Below are positions 46,440 through 59,930 of a stretch of DNA of 64,000 bases, piece after piece. The position numbers were made by a program, and so were the translations under genes. The DNA comes from Liolophura sinensis (lineage: Eukaryota > Mollusca > Polyplacophora > Chitonida > Chitonidae). The stretch lies in assembly GCF_032854445.1 (NCBI RefSeq), contig NC_088300.1, positions 26,889,608 to 26,953,607 on the forward strand, read 5' to 3'. Each line of letters begins with the position of its first letter. Position 1 is the first letter of the stretch. The notes beneath the pieces were generated by a model. It saw nothing but the letters and a program-made list of their open reading frames with translations. It had not been told where the DNA came from and searched no databases.

Positions 46440-46690
46440 AAGTTTCCGTCATACGACGATGAGGAGTCATTAGGTCTTTGCCGCTACTTGTGTATCATGC
46501 CGAAGACACCAGACATGACACACCACCCTTGCAGTCACATTATACTGACACCAAATCAACCAGTGTTGTTTCTTTGCTCTAACCTCTCAGTGCTCTGAAC
46601 CTCAAGCGAGGTAGCAGCAAGTACCATTTTTAAAGTCTTTGGTATGACCCTAGGCGGGTTTGATTCCAGGTCTCCCGCGGTTTCGGAGCC
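46440..46690. repeat. Interspersed repeat family B, copy 3 (best preserved)
   Basis: The copy runs from tttccgtcatacgacgatga and ggagtcattaggtc through tatcatgccgaagacaccag, acattatactgacacc, gctctaacctctcagtgctc and tttttaaagtctttggtatg to a gggtttgattccaggtctcc end. The end resembles a B box, so a tRNA-related origin is possible. Confidence 0.7.
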
Positions 46691-46849
46691 AAAAATGTCA
46701 GGATAAAAAAAAAATTCCAGGAAAATAGTTAACGCAACTATAAATAGTTTCATGGATGAATGTTTTTCTTTTCGATAGAGTCGCGCGCCAAATACTCATT
46801 CAACAAAAATGGAAAAGTTAGTGGTGCCAATGAAAATCTCATATGCATG

Positions 46850-47565
46850 ACATAACAAAGACCTTGAGAGCAAAACAAATAAAGAGTCTGTAGTGTATGA
46901 CTTAATGGACATCTCATGTACACAATAAAAAGATCTCGAGATTATGGCTTATTGAAGATCTGAAGAGCACAACTTGAAGATATCCTACGCACGTGGAACA
47001 TAATAAATATCTCGTGCGATTCTGTGAGGATCTCGTACGCAAAACAGAGTAAAGATCTTTAGAGCACGACTTAATGAAGGTCTGAACGGCAAGATTTAAT
47101 AAAAATCTTAATAAAGTTAAGTACGATTTAATGAAGATGTGCACCACACGACAGATCAAAGACCTCGAAAGCACGACTAAAAGAAGATCCCGTGCGCTCA
47201 ACAGATCAAAAATTTCGCCGGAGTGCACTACTTAATGAAGATCTCCCGCTCTCAACAGATCACGTGTTCTTAAGGGATCAAAGAATTCGAGAGCACGACA
47301 GAACAAATGTCTCCATAACAGGGAATAATGATGATCTTGTACGCTTGGTATAACGTAGATCTGGAGAGTACGACAGAACAAAGATCTGGCGCACATGCAC
47401 GACGAAGAGACATCCAGAGCACGACACTCTGAAGATCTTGTACGCAACGGCATAACATAGATCTTGAAACTGCGACAGAACAAAGATTTGGCGCGCACGG
47501 CAGAGCAGAGATCTCCAAGGCACGACATAATGCAGATCTCGTACCCATTACAGAACAAAGACGAA
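46850..47565. repeat. Degenerate AGATCT-rich tandem array
   Basis: Alternating half-units of about 25-30 bp of the type 'acagaacaaagatct' and 'gagcacgacataatgaagatctcgtacgc' run for about 700 bp. AGATCT or one-base variants occur about every 25-30 bp. The cysteine-rich frames on the minus strand are a by-product of the repeat. Confidence 0.85.
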
Positions 47566-47569
47566 GGTG

Positions 47570-48980
47570 GAAATCATCGTTGCTGTGTTTCTCTCTGCGT
47601 GACTTATGAATACTACTAACAACCGTTAGCTTTGTTGTAGGGCAAGAGACCCTTCGTAAAGGACACTGTCAAATATCTCATCTACATAAAGTGGGCTATG
47701 TTCAGATCCATTGTCACAACAAGGATATGCTTGACGCCAAACTGCATTCACCCCTCCAGAAGTTTATAATCTGCTTTCAAACCACCTATCTGTTTATCTG
47801 TGTTTACATGGAATATAAAACCTCCATGGATTACCGAAATATTAGAGCAAAGGTACTGAATTGGTTAAGACTTTCTAGCCATCTATGCACAATATGCAGT
47901 GAATCATTATTGCACACTTACATCCGTTAAAGCAGTTGCACAGTTGCCGACGGAAATGAATTTATACAAGCACCTGCATGATTTGACTTGAACAACTATG
48001 TTATAATGTCAGCTGTATTTTCTAAGCTAATATCATGCAAGGTTCAGATTTCTGTAGTAGAAAAACAGAACGAGATTAAAATACTGTGCCATGTTTGGTG
48101 TATTCTACTGAAACGAGAGTTGATTTTCAATCTGTAACGTCAGTCGTATCTATAGGCTGAAAATACTATGTGTGTATATACTCAGTGACAGGTGACATCT
48201 GTAATGGACATCTACCTCGCGTGATAAGATCAATTTCAAACTCTGTAACCCTCAATTAAAGAACAAAACCCAAGTTTCGTAGAGGAAAAACATTGTCATC
48301 TTTTGTATTCATGACCTATACCGTCTATATACACGCCCTACCATTCAACATGAAGCAGAATGCAGCCTGGCTTGGGCAATGGAGATCTATAGATATAGTC
48401 AGCTCAACTATTTCTTTTGAAAATGCATAAAAGTTTAGGATTATAGGTCAAGATGTGCTACCTCACCACAGAGACACCGAGCAAGAAAAGGAGAATTTTT
48501 TCAGGCCAAGCAATGTAAATATTCCAGATGCAGCTTTGACAAAATTCTGTATGGCTTATATAGAATAAAGTATAAACTCTATTAATCTGCACGCGCTACA
48601 AGGAAAATGATGTGGTCTTTTTAAATTCCCTTAGTATCGGGTTTTCACTTGGCGAAATTGTAAAATTTGCCTATTTTTGTATACATAGGAACACTTTCGT
48701 TTATAATTAACAGGCTGACAAAAATTCAGTGAAACGTAAAGGATTTTCTGGTGGGTATGCTATGAGAGTGTGGCCCGCGCAAATGACCTATGACATACTA
48801 ACTCATGTCAGAGCTCACATTTCTTTCCTTCTTAAAAGAAGGGCAACACTAGATGAAATGGTAATGTATATATGTATCGAAAAAGTATCCACAAGAAGAT
48901 AGAGAACATAGCTTTTTATTATTGTGATGTTGCACAACCGAGATATTGCATTTCAAAGCGGTAAGTAAAATCCTGCACAT
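47570..48980. other. Intergenic, no gene recognised
   Basis: AT-rich, with no exon-like open segment flanked by splice signals. Confidence 0.4.
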
Positions 48981-48984
48981 TGAC

Positions 48985-49290
48985 ACAATCGAAAGCGTCA
49001 TCAGGTTTAACCAATCACACAGGAGTTATTTCTATAACACGATGACGCAACTGTTTCCGCTTACGTCGCCCGATCCCTGCTTTGCTTTCCAACCATAGCC
49101 GTGGTGTACGAGTGACGCAACAGGGTGTTTCCGGTTGTTCCAATATGGCGCATCCCTTGGCCCCCTAAGAATTCCCCATTAAAAGTTGATTTAAAGATTG
49201 CCAAGCAAGTCAGAAAACATGGTGTGTTTCCACCCCTCCTAAATAACTCAGGCTATATTATTTATTGTCTTTTCTTTTAAGCCACATTTT
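48985..49290. repeat. Interspersed repeat family C, copy 2
   Basis: The copy includes gcgtcatcaggtttaaccaa, caggagttatttctataaca, cgcaactgtttccg, gtgtttccacccctcctaaa and taactcagg, matching the order of blocks at 12,780-13,025. A ttccaatatggcg segment near 49,138 recalls a YY1-type site. Confidence 0.55.
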
Positions 49291-49484
49291 TTTAACAGAT
49301 GAGCAAAAATCAGTGAAATTTCATGCAGTCACCTACATCCCACATCGATCTTAATAATTACTTTATTGTCAGTACGACTGACCTTTTGATCTACTCGTTG
49401 TCAGTTCATATTTGGTTTGTCACCATTATGTCATAAAACCACCATACCATGTCAATTACAAATACCGTAATTAAGTGCTTCAGT

Positions 49485-49620
49485 GGCTTATATATATATA
49501 TATATATATCTGTCGAAGGTTGGTGGTTTTACCACGGGTACTCCGGTTTCCTCCATCCTGACTGCCGCAATATGAGTGAAAACAAAGTTAAAAACCAGTC
49601 AACCAATCAATCACTGACTA
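49485..49620 (+). mobile_element. Short SINE-like copy next to a (TA)n tract
   Basis: A (ta)n tract lies at about 49,489-49,509. It is followed by gaaggttggtggttttacca, ctccggtttcctccatcctg, actgccgcaatatgagtgaa and a ccagtcaaccaatcaatca tail. It is related to the tail half of family A. Confidence 0.5.
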
Positions 49621-49748
49621 CATAAAATACGGGTTAGTAGCCTCCGAACAGACCGCACTGACTCACAAAGCAACAGATGATATGTATGTATTTCTGAGAG
49701 AACTATAAAAGTCACAAATACAATATTTCGTTTTTTTCTGGTCAATGG

Positions 49749-51358
49749 TTTATTACAATCTCTTCACATAAATATACATTTTGTAATATCTTACAATATG
49801 TACACAGTCAATAGTGTCGTTATACCACCCGTCGAATATGATATATAATACACACAAAACAGTATAATAAACACCCTAAATCTGACTCTCATCAAAACAC
49901 ATCCAATCCCAACATATCACTTGAATTCATAACTTAGGAAAAAACACGTCGCTCTAAAACATACAATCCATATAAATATGCAGCCTTCCACAAGGGTTGT
50001 GACTATTGTGACTGCAGCGTAACAACAGAAAATGATGTGTGTTTTCACACATGGAACCGACTTGTTTAAGCGGGAAATTCTCCTTTATATACAATGGAAT
50101 TGTGCTACAATTGTGCAATGACACTTATTAATGTACAGTAAAACTTCTACAGTTTAGGAAACCACCATGGATCGGGAATGGGGCTCGTAGTATGCATTAA
50201 GCGACAGCTGTTTGGGAAAGGTACAAGAGATACAGTGTGCAAGGTTTGCAGATGTCATGGGACATGTATCCATAGCAACTGCGTCACAACAATAGGTGAA
50301 ACAAGAACATGTATGTGGCCATTTCCTTTAGACCGTTGGAGATTTACAACGTTACTTCACATGGATTTCCAAAAATATCACATCACAAAGATGCAGGTAA
50401 TGTAATTGGCTGATCACCATAAAGGTAGTTTGTGCCAACTTCTAGTTGTTCGTCTGTATATACTCTGAAAGATCTCTAACTAAACCTGAAGGGCCAATCC
50501 AGTTCTTGTTTCTGTAGTTTGAGAAGTGAATTCGCTCGTTCATTTCATTTTCATATTTACGATTCTGTCTGAGGTAAACGGTTGACCTCTACATTTAAAG
50601 TGGAATCTTTGGACGGGTTTAGGGCAGGGGTTTCGCTTCACATCCAATAATGTGGAACGTTTGCTCATGCGTAATCTATAGTTTATTCCGGTCTTTGACA
50701 TTTCAGCAAACTAGTGACGTATTACTCATTCATTGCAACACAGCAATTGTCAATTCAGCTTGGACCCCACTCACTAGGCCTACTTCAACTGAAAGGGTAC
50801 CCTATTGAAAACGTTACGTATGGAGTGCGACTATACTAGATCTGACTTGAAGCTTATCCATGCAAGTTTGTGTGTGTGTTTTTTTAAATAGGCGTGTGAA
50901 TACTCTATTGTATCTTACACGGTGTAAGTGCAACATTTGTCACGTGATTTTTAGTTCATGAGGACAGGTAACCAATGAGATGGCTAAGAATACATACACT
51001 GACTGAGCAACAAACTATATATACACGTATATCTACATTACTGTACTATCTAGTCGGCACCTATTGGTTCTGTCACCGGTATTGTTTGTCAGTGTTCATA
51101 CCTATCTTACCGAGATAGTTCAATTTGACATGGTTTATGTGGTATGTACCAGCAAAATGTAGCGTGAATTGCACTGACTGTATCCTACGTAATCTCTCAA
51201 TTGTCATTGGTTCCTGGCTTTCACCAGCTCTTCTCATTGGTTAACGTCTAGCTTCAAATCCGGGCCTTCTTCATTGCGGCCACTCGCTCCAAATGACTGG
51301 ATAGTCCGGGCTGACTAGTGTCACATGTATAGTGTCTTTGGAATACCGCATGGTCTAT
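49749..51358 (-). other. Possible 3' UTR of the Kunitz-type gene
   Basis: No coding exon was recognised between the stop codon at 51,359 and the minus-strand AATAAA motifs at 50,682-50,687 and 49,749-49,754. One of these hexamers may end the transcript. Inferred only from position. Confidence 0.35.
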
Positions 51359-54300
51359 TCAGATACCACACTTTCGCAATGGCGCACTTGTCTTTCGGTT
51401 GTAATAGTTCGCCGAGCACTGTCCACACAAGTTAATTTCACAGATAACATAAAAATGTCTACAGGACGCACAAGGGTCGTGATTGCAATGCACCATGGGT
51501 TTGTCAGGGGGGCATCGAGCAGTGAAGTACACACCGGGTGCGGAGAATGCCGAGTACAGCCGAGGGGCGTGAGCGACGTGTGTTCGAAATTCGGCAATTT
51601 CCGGAGTTCTGCTGGCCATCATACGTTTTCTTCCTATGAAAAAAATAGGATACAGTGAGTGCTAATATTAAAATTAATAATTCTTTTTGATTCTCTAGAG
51701 CTTAGTTAGTAACAAAAACAAGGATGAAGAAACGAAGAAAAGGCCCTTTTGCTTTCATTCCCCGGTAAAGTAAAACGTCGAAGAAGAAGATATACCTTTA
51801 ATCTTGTGGGAATGCATACATTGTTTAATATACATACAGTTGATATTTAGTGTTTTGTTTAATACCTTTGGTCTTATTCCTGCGTCGATTCTTTCTGCCC
51901 TTCCGTGATCGACTTTTCTTCTTAATACATTGTTTTTTGCAGAATTTCTTTCTCGAAAAGTTATTGCCTTCTCCCTCACAGCCACGGAATTTCACGCATG
52001 TTCCGGTTTGCTCGTCGAAGTACCATCTCCTCTTCTTCCGCCTGCACTTGAACGCCTCTTTGCTGACTTCCAGCGAGCAAACATTCGGGGCACTTGGTGT
52101 TGTCACATCCGCACTGGAGGCACCATCACTCTGCACATTATTATCTATGCCTTTCCCGGGCCTTTTGGTGATATCTGAAAAGGGCAGAGATATACTATGT
52201 CACCAACTTAGCTTTCATGGCTAGATGTTGTGGTCTTCATTATGTTTCTTAGTCGTTTGTACATTTTTCTTATTGAGAGCAATAGGATGTGACTTGGAGT
52301 CGCATCAGAGTGATTTCAACAAATAGATCAGTACAATATGCTTATATATAGACTTGCGTTTAGTAGGGCGTTGTTGAATATTTATTTGATTGGTGTTTTA
52401 CGCCGTACTCAAGAATATTTCACTTATACGACGGCGGCCAGCATTATGGTGGGCGGAAACCGGGTAGAGCCCGGGGGAACCCAAGACCATCCGCAGGTTG
52501 CAGGAAGACCTTCTCACGTACGGCCGGAGAGGAAGCCAGCATGAGCTGGACTTGAACTCACAGCGACCGCATTGGTGACAGACTCCTGGGTCATTACGCT
52601 GCGCTAGGGCGCCGTTGTTGAGTAGTCCATTGCTCAACCGTGTCTTTGGGATATGTCTGTGGGTAAACTCTTAACATATTATAGTCATGTATTACAAGAC
52701 AACAATTGTCAGTCCAGCTTGGACCCAAGTCGCCATTGCACAGGGGTACGTAGCCCACTGAAGTCATTTGGTGAACAAAATGAGTCAGTTTAAGCTAAAT
52801 GCTTCAAGTCAGTGGCTAGGCTTCATTAGCTATGTAATAAAGACACGGAGGTAGATCACCTACGTCGTCTTTGTTGTGTTCTTTAAAACGGAACTAGGGT
52901 CAATACGCATCATTAACTGCTTCTTGGAGGGTGCCCCAGTCTTTCATTCAGCACATTAATCTACGAAAGAATGGAAATAACATGCGCTGTGGAATTCAAA
53001 GGTATTCTAAAGTATTTATAGTGAGCTTCTGTGGAGATATATTTATAGCTTCTCTTTGACCAAAACTGCGAAGAGGTAATTACTTTGGCCACACTGTGAC
53101 TGATGCTTTGAATGACTCCTCCCGAAATAGGTCTACCAAGCTAAACATAAACACTAACCAGGAAATTGGCGAGTAGATCACGTGGTTTCTGTGATTCATA
53201 CTTCTTGACACGGGAGTGGGGCGCTATTCAGGCATCCTTGATTGATGGCGGTGAAATAAATGTATCAGTTTATGTGTCAGTGTGCCGAGAAGACAAGAGC
53301 CGGAAACGTGGAACTGGGCGAGGCCATGCAACCAGAGTCCATTAATCTAAACCTCAGGGGTATGAATCAAACTTACATCAGCGTAACGAAAAAGTTCTCT
53401 GATAGGGGCCCCTCGATCGTGGCATCTGGTTTGGCGCGACCTAGATTCGTGGAGTGTGCACGTACGTGATTGAGGCAATGCGTGGATCGCGTTTTTTGGC
53501 TACAACTGCGCAGTTACAGATGTTTAAGCTGTGCTATGTTTTGTTGATGAGAAGTACAACTCGAGGCCGGGATATACACTGATGTGTTAATCCTCAATGT
53601 CAAGGTCATGCATATTCCGTCAGAATAAATACGTAGTAGGCTTATCACTAGGGCGTTGTGACTCAGAAAGTTTGGGGAAAAACACAGAAGATTAAGCGCA
53701 CACCTTTCACTTCTGCTTTTGTGAGTTGAGGACAATCGAGTACACACAACCCTTGATGCTTATAAATTAATGGATTTGATTCGCTTTCTCTCTTTGGTGT
53801 TTTTGACCGTGGTCAAAATTATTTCATAGATAACGGCTGCCAGGAGTGTGAGGGAGCAAGGACAGAGAAACCATCGTGCTTGCCCAGATACCTGACACAT
53901 CTGATTTATAGCCGCAACCAATAAGTAGGAGTTCAAACTCATTCAGTTGTTCAAATGTCAATCTTGCTCTTCTGAAAATACCCACAATGCGGATCTGTGA
54001 TACATACATTTCATAAATACGGGTTTGTAAATACATCGATTTTGGCTCTAACATTTCTCAGGCAATGGATACCAAAATTATCTTGTCCACGTCACCTCGT
54101 CACGTGATTCATGAGAAGTACCTACCTTTACAATATGCACGTGGTCTACAATTTTCCGTGCCGTTTCTGCACCTCTTCCGAGCGTTCACAATACAGTTCA
54201 TGCCACCAGGACAAAACACGTTCTGAAAAATGGAAGCCATTTTATTTTAAATGTCCAGCTACAATACATAACATTATATTGTGCTTTATTTGTAGTTTTC

Positions 54301-57300
54301 TCTGTTGGAAATGCTATGCTTGGACAACACACCACCACCCCACCCTACGTTTTCCCCAAACCCCAGCCACAGATGTGACACGTCGGGGATAAGCACTAGT
54401 CCATTTATGTTATTCTGAAAGTCCGCCATTCATCGTGACAACATGTTCATCGTTTCTTTCAACGAAAAAAAGTATATGACACAGACAGATTTTCAAAGTA
54501 TTTTATTTATTTATTTATTTGATTGGTGTTTTACGCCGTAGTCATGAATATTTCACTTATTCGACGGCGAACAGCATTATGGTGGAAAGAAACCGGGCAG
54601 AGCCCGGGGGGAAACGCACGACCATCCGCAGATTTCTGACAGACCCTTCCACGACGGCCAGAGAGGAAGCCAGCATGAGCTGGACTTGAACTCGCAGCGA
54701 CCGCATTGGTGAGAGACTCCTGAGTCATTACGCTGCGCTAGCGCGCTAACCAATTAAGCCACGGAGACCGATTTTCAAAGTAATATGTGATTTTAAAGCT
54801 TCAGTTTTAAAAGAGCCCAAGCTCAAAGACTCGCCAGGGAGCATGCTTGTGGTCCAAAAATATACTTGTCCGACACATGTCCCTTCCGGTTGCGAATACC
54901 TCTATGTATACCTCCGATGCCATCAACGCGAGTGACGAACCAGAGAAAAACGACACTTAACTCGAACTGTCATTCTTTTAGCTATGTATCCGTCATAGTA
55001 ATTTCTCTAATTTCTACCCCATGTAATCGTCCAAAAATTGCTACAGCTCTGCGTGGGTGGATGTATATACAACCAGAGTGTTCACCACTGAGAACAGCAC
55101 TACGTATACAGAATACCAGGGTGCGCCATAATAATGTTCCTATCAGGCCATCAAAGAAAAAAAAAAGCAGGGCAACACAACTCCAAAGCACTGGGGAAAC
55201 CTGTACATGCGTTACTGGCACCACAGAGTTGTGAATGAGCCTCGATCTTATCTCGGTCAATATTACTACAACTAAAGCTAAATACCTCATATTTGGGCAG
55301 CACGGGCAAAATGGATGAATGGAGGTAATGGTTTTATCTCAGAGGATATCAGCTAGTGAAGTTGTCGGTTGTTTTCTTCTCGCTGTACAATACACCATGT
55401 AATTGAGCATACCTCACGGCACCAGACGAGCTGATAACATCTGACTATACCGCTGACTGTATTTATGACACAGTGTATAAGAGGACTAGTGTGATTGGCA
55501 ACACCCTTAAGCGGAGTTGTCTGTAGTGTAGCTTATGATCATCACAAACCTAATAAAACTCTTTGCAGAGGAAGTCCTGAACACACGTCAGATGATGGCG
55601 ATGTTACGCAAAAGTCGTGTACATTGATCCATGTAGCACGTAGAGGAGAAGTCTTTTTATAACAGTGTTATAGCTGAAATTACTAGTATCAAGTAGAGCA
55701 GGAATTTCAAGAATGTCGAGCAGAAATACCGAAATATCGCATATTTGTGATCACTACCGTGCCCTTCAGTCGCGGCATAGCCACTGGTTTCGACACATTT
55801 GACCCTAACGGATATAACAAATTAAGTTCGCCCACGCACTGAACAGCACCGCGGTAGTTGCCCTCGCTCGACCACAATTATAACCACGATATACGCTCGT
55901 TATTGTATTAAATTACTCTCCACAAAGCTAGGAGTAGCTGAAGCAGATTTGGGTTGGTCTGGATGACAGCAAAGTGTCGTGTCCGAACAATTTCTGACCG
56001 TAATCAAGCTTCTCCCAGGTCAAAGGATAAAAACCATACAGTAAAACGTTTGGTAGACTTGTGGAATAACGTAAGACAAAGTTCACCAGATCGTCACTAA
56101 AACAGAGTGAAATGATATTCATGGTTATGTGTCTGGTCTACACCTTGACTATTAGAGTAAAGAGGAATTTCATATTTCTTATACAATGGTTATATAAGTG
56201 TTAAATCACCCAGGGCGTTGTTCAACAAAAGGGTCGCAGCTACTGTTAGTTGATTGTAACTTCTATGGCAACACATGTTAAAACCATATGTTGCCATGAT
56301 GGTTACAAGCAACTTAGCTATGAGGAACAGGACACAGGTTAACCAACTCAGGGGATATTTGTTGCAATATGGCCAGTGTCTCATAATAAGCATAAATATC
56401 GGACCCGTCGGCCGAGCAAACTGTTGTGAACGAAAGACCACCATAAATCCGTGAACGGCCACTCTGTTCGAATCCATCTCGACTTGATCTAGAGGTGATA
56501 TGGGGCGTATTTAAATGAACCAGCTTTGCGATGTTTGCTCTATAGATCAAAATATATTTGCTCCAAATTCACTGATAAACTTCATGCTTACTTTTTGAAT
56601 CAGTTATCAAAAAAGAAAATAAGCAACCAAGGATGGCACAGTAACGTAAGCAGCTATATGAAAGTGACGAAGGGAAAATCCAGGCTTTTTTGTTTTTGTC
56701 ACCCGGGCGACAATGAATCAGGGCAAGTACTGCCGGAAGTTCTTTCGGGTCATCGTGACACAGATCACACTCACCCTAACACCCTCTTCAGATGACAAGT
56801 GTATATGATCATGTCACGTGATACTCTCTCTCACTCCTCCGCTCTGTGATATACTAACACAGCGTATTTGCCGCCTTATCGGCAATGCGAGGCAATTTGA
56901 CCTGGCTTATCATTGACTGGCCCATGTTACAAGCTGATGACTGCGATGACATTCGGGAGTAGTGGGATGTAGGGCTTGTATGATTGACTCGTGTTTAACG
57001 ACATAAAGCTGCGCTTAGCCATCTGCTGTAGAAAAGCGTATATCAATAACTAATAACTTGATTATATTCTAATCTACGTATGGTTTACCAAGCTCACATA
57101 AGTCTGAACTTCATATTCAAACGTAATTTATGATCCAGGTTTTGATAACGGAAGAATGTTGGCTTGCGTATATAAGGTCAATCTAAATCTCAACCTTATG
57201 TGAATGCTTTCCCATTGATTTGGTGTATTTTGGGTACGAATGATGGCGTCTAGACAATTCTCATCTTACTAGTCAAAGCATGATTGGAGATCAATGGTGC

Positions 57301-59764
57301 ACACAAGATGTGACTCAAACGAAAGGAATTTTAGCATTCTTTGCCCGTACATGAACTGTTAGAATACCGGTATTCTACGATCACACTGGCATCCAACCTC
57401 TCGTGCACCCTCTGGCAAGGCTGATAACGGAATACCTGATTTTTGAGAGGCGATGAGGACAGGCCTGTTTCCACCTTACGGTGACAGTAGTCCAGTACTT
57501 TGCCGTCATTTTGGGTACATTTTGACAAGGATGATACCATTTGAATTCTGAGTAAATAAACTAATTGTTTCTTCGTTGTGAACTTACCGAGCATGGGTCG
57601 TAGCAGCGACAGAATGGGTTTCCCTCGATATCCGTGTCATATCCGTTAGGGCATTTCAGGGTACAGTGCAACATCTCACGTCTAGAGTTTCCATGACTGG
57701 AATAGGAACTTGCCTCTACGTAGTAAACAGACACCTGAAACAACAAACAAAATTATATATGGATGAATTCTAGGAATTTATGGTACATCCGGATCTCGCG
57801 ATACACAATGGATTTTATCATCAACAGCTTCAGCGCGACTGTGATACTCGATGTTTCATCGCCCTTAATCGACGAAAAAAGGCTACGTACTATTTAACGT
57901 TTTCAGCTGATGAATGATTCTTAAAAAACACTAAAACAGGCACAATCGATTCACTCTGATCATTTGTTAATGTATGAGGACGTCGTATTACTATTATCTC
58001 GTTCCTTGGATATAAATGTCATCGAAGTAGCTTTGAAGGCGACCTCGGTGTTTTCAACCTTCGTGGAACTTATAGATAAAGTGGATAATAATACTTGTGT
58101 ATTTTCAGAACAACCTTCATATATTTGGCCCAATCCCTCACATGTGATCAGGCGTAATATACCAATGACTGCTGTGAAATTACATCCTCGTTGCAGTATT
58201 GCAACAATTCATGAATGATTCAAAATGCATCGCTGTAACGCAAACAATCAGTCATTAACTTTATGAAGATTTCACAGGTTAAGGGCCTGTTAACAGTTAG
58301 CGCCGGACGCCTTAAATATTAATTGCTACAGTACATAGGGGTGTAAAGGATGCTTGGGTATTCGCAGAACTACGAGGGAGCTTTTTAGTAAAAGTAGAAG
58401 GAAATGACATTTGGCCTTAAACTTAACCACCTTCCTGCACCCTTTTCATTACAAGATCATATTTTTCGAATATCTTTATTCACACGTGCCATAGGCAAAT
58501 GCCAACGCGATGATATGACTGAATTAAAGGTAACTGATAGAAGCGGCGTCAAAACAAATACCTTTCTGTCTTAACACAATTTGACATGCTGACACACGCA
58601 AAGTAAAATGCAGTGCATTTCAGAGGGCTTGCGTAATAATGCGGAATGTAATTTTATGAGGTGTTTTATTGTCGTTTGAGACATGTAATCAGAAGCATGA
58701 CCTCATCGCAAACCATTGTTGAACGTCGTGAGATAACTGGTTTGTAAACGCCTCAGCAACTTCTTGGTATTCCCTATATGCAGAGGCCCAGTACCTCTCC
58801 TCATTCTTTACATCTGACATGTAGGTTACGTTTTAGGCAGCGATAAACCTGGACACATTGCGTGCAATAAACACAGCTGCTTGTCGTTACGAGATTCCTC
58901 CAAACTTCTGTGTACGGAAGTTAGTGGCAAACGCGGCTCCCTCAATACCCCCATCCCCAAATCCCCCAATCCTCACCCTTCCCCACTCCGGCCGCTCGCC
59001 TGAGCCGTGCCCTAGCAGCCCTTCCCAGCATACGCGGTCCCCTTAGGTCACGTCCTTACATTCACTTTTATCGGTCGTTTTATTAGTTACAACACAACAC
59101 AGTCTGACATACTATACACACTACACACGGTTTCAATAAATCGGTAGCTTCAGGGAAATAAAAACGAAGCAGGATGTTATCTTTAGTCTCTCGTTAAGGT
59201 AATGTCACAGTGACTAATAATAACTCTGATCGTTTTGGGAAGAATGCAATAAAATGTGTAGGGTATAAAAGTTTACAGAGGCCTTCTGGTAATCATGACA
59301 CACTTGCAATCGCGCCTTATGTAATGTATAACCTGCCACAACTGCAGAGAATAATTCAGTAATAAGTCAAGTGTTCAATAGCTGTTCCTGTACGTTCAAG
59401 ACAACTTATGTCAGTCGGTGTCAGGTACAGAGGAGCTTTTTCATTATTGCGCAACGCGTATACAGTGAAATAACCCAAAGCATATAATATTGATCTCTAT
59501 TAACTTTTATTTGGGATTGGACATGATCGTACATGCTAATGTTAGAGGTAAATCACTTTATATTAACTGAATTATGCTTCACATATACAGACCTAGAACT
59601 GTACATAACCTGAATATTTGATATGTGCGAGCAACAATGTCACAGGAGTGTACATGATATATGAGCTTTAAAAAGTGCCAATAAAATGACTAATATATAC
59701 TTACTATTTGGAAAATGATGAAAATGACGTAAACACACACGTTCAAAGTCGAAGTAAAATCCAT
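51359..59764 (-). CDS. Secreted multidomain Kunitz-type protein, five exons
   Basis: Exons in transcript order are 59764-59705, 57734-57588, 54222-54126, 52174-51866 and 51633-51359. Phases agree throughout, giving 295 residues. Residues 1-20 (with CVYVIFIIF) are a signal peptide. Exon 2 carries an antistasin-like CTLKCPNGYDTD followed by CRCYDPC. Exon 3 carries CPGGMNC and further cysteines. Exon 4 holds one Kunitz domain with six cysteines spaced 10-15-5-12-3 (BPTI 8-15-7-12-3), including WYFD, TGTC, FRGC and NNF; the residue after the second cysteine is Arg, as in trypsin-type inhibitors. A tract rich in Lys and Arg follows and ends GRKR. Exon 5 has a C-terminal eight-cysteine domain (CPPDKPMVHC, NLCGQCSANYY). 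It is probably an extracellular protease inhibitor or matrix protein; the function is inferred from domains only. Confidence 0.85.
52378..52612 (-). mobile_element. SINE family A with target-site duplication
   Basis: The copy is well preserved: tatttatttgattggtgttt, acgccgtactcaagaatatt, gcggccagcattatggtggg, accatccgcaggttgcagg, gacttgaactcacagcgacc and a head ending near gcgctagggcg. cgttgttga flanks it at 52,369-52,377 and 52,613-52,621. The element lies upstream of exon 4, in an intron of the Kunitz-type gene. Confidence 0.88.
52640..54120 (-). other. Intron of the Kunitz-type gene; nothing further recognised
   Basis: No additional exon was needed for phase, and none was seen apart from the SINE to the left. 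Confidence 0.5.
54488..54782 (-). mobile_element. Full-length SINE family A with 13-bp target-site duplication
   Basis: On the minus strand the element begins with a tRNA-like head (GGTCTCCGTGGCTTAATTGG, then TTAGCGCG; B-box-like GCGAGTTCAAGTCC). It continues through the conserved centre and ends in an (ATAA)n-type tail. The direct repeat gattttcaaagta flanks it exactly at 54,488-54,500 and 54,770-54,782. Its architecture fits LINE-mobilised tRNA SINEs. Molluscs carry widespread SINEs of this sort, for example the reported RUDI family; identity to a named family was not tested. Confidence 0.93.
54785..57585 (-). other. Intron of the Kunitz-type gene; no feature seen
   Basis: Several short frames on both strands lack splice context or family likeness. 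Confidence 0.45.
57740..59700 (-). other. First intron of the Kunitz-type gene; no feature seen
   Basis: A locally C-rich stretch at 58,930-59,045 makes a proline-rich frame, but nothing indicates that it is translated. Confidence 0.45.
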
Positions 59765-59930
59765 TTTTACTCCACAAAGAAAGTTATTTCACAGTCGACT
59801 CACTAATGGCTTTAGTATTAGTACTAAATGCCAGCAGATCTCGCTTATAACTTATACTCCTGATCTCTTTCACTGTCGCCTGCTTCTCCTCATTCGGATC
59901 ACAACTGGATGCCTTCATCCCGCTCCGTCC

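Noticed and set aside
46914-47558. Cysteine-rich minus-strand frames as a toxin-like or receptor protein
   Set aside because: They are frames of the AGATCT array. Cysteines recur with the DNA period and there is no signal peptide or splice support.
50178-50405. Small cysteine-rich protein
   Set aside because: It lies opposite the probable 3' UTR of the Kunitz-type gene, has no signal peptide and recalls no family.
58858-59046. Proline-rich 62-codon frame
   Set aside because: It lies in a C-rich stretch of an intron on the opposite strand, with no start context or homologue recognised.
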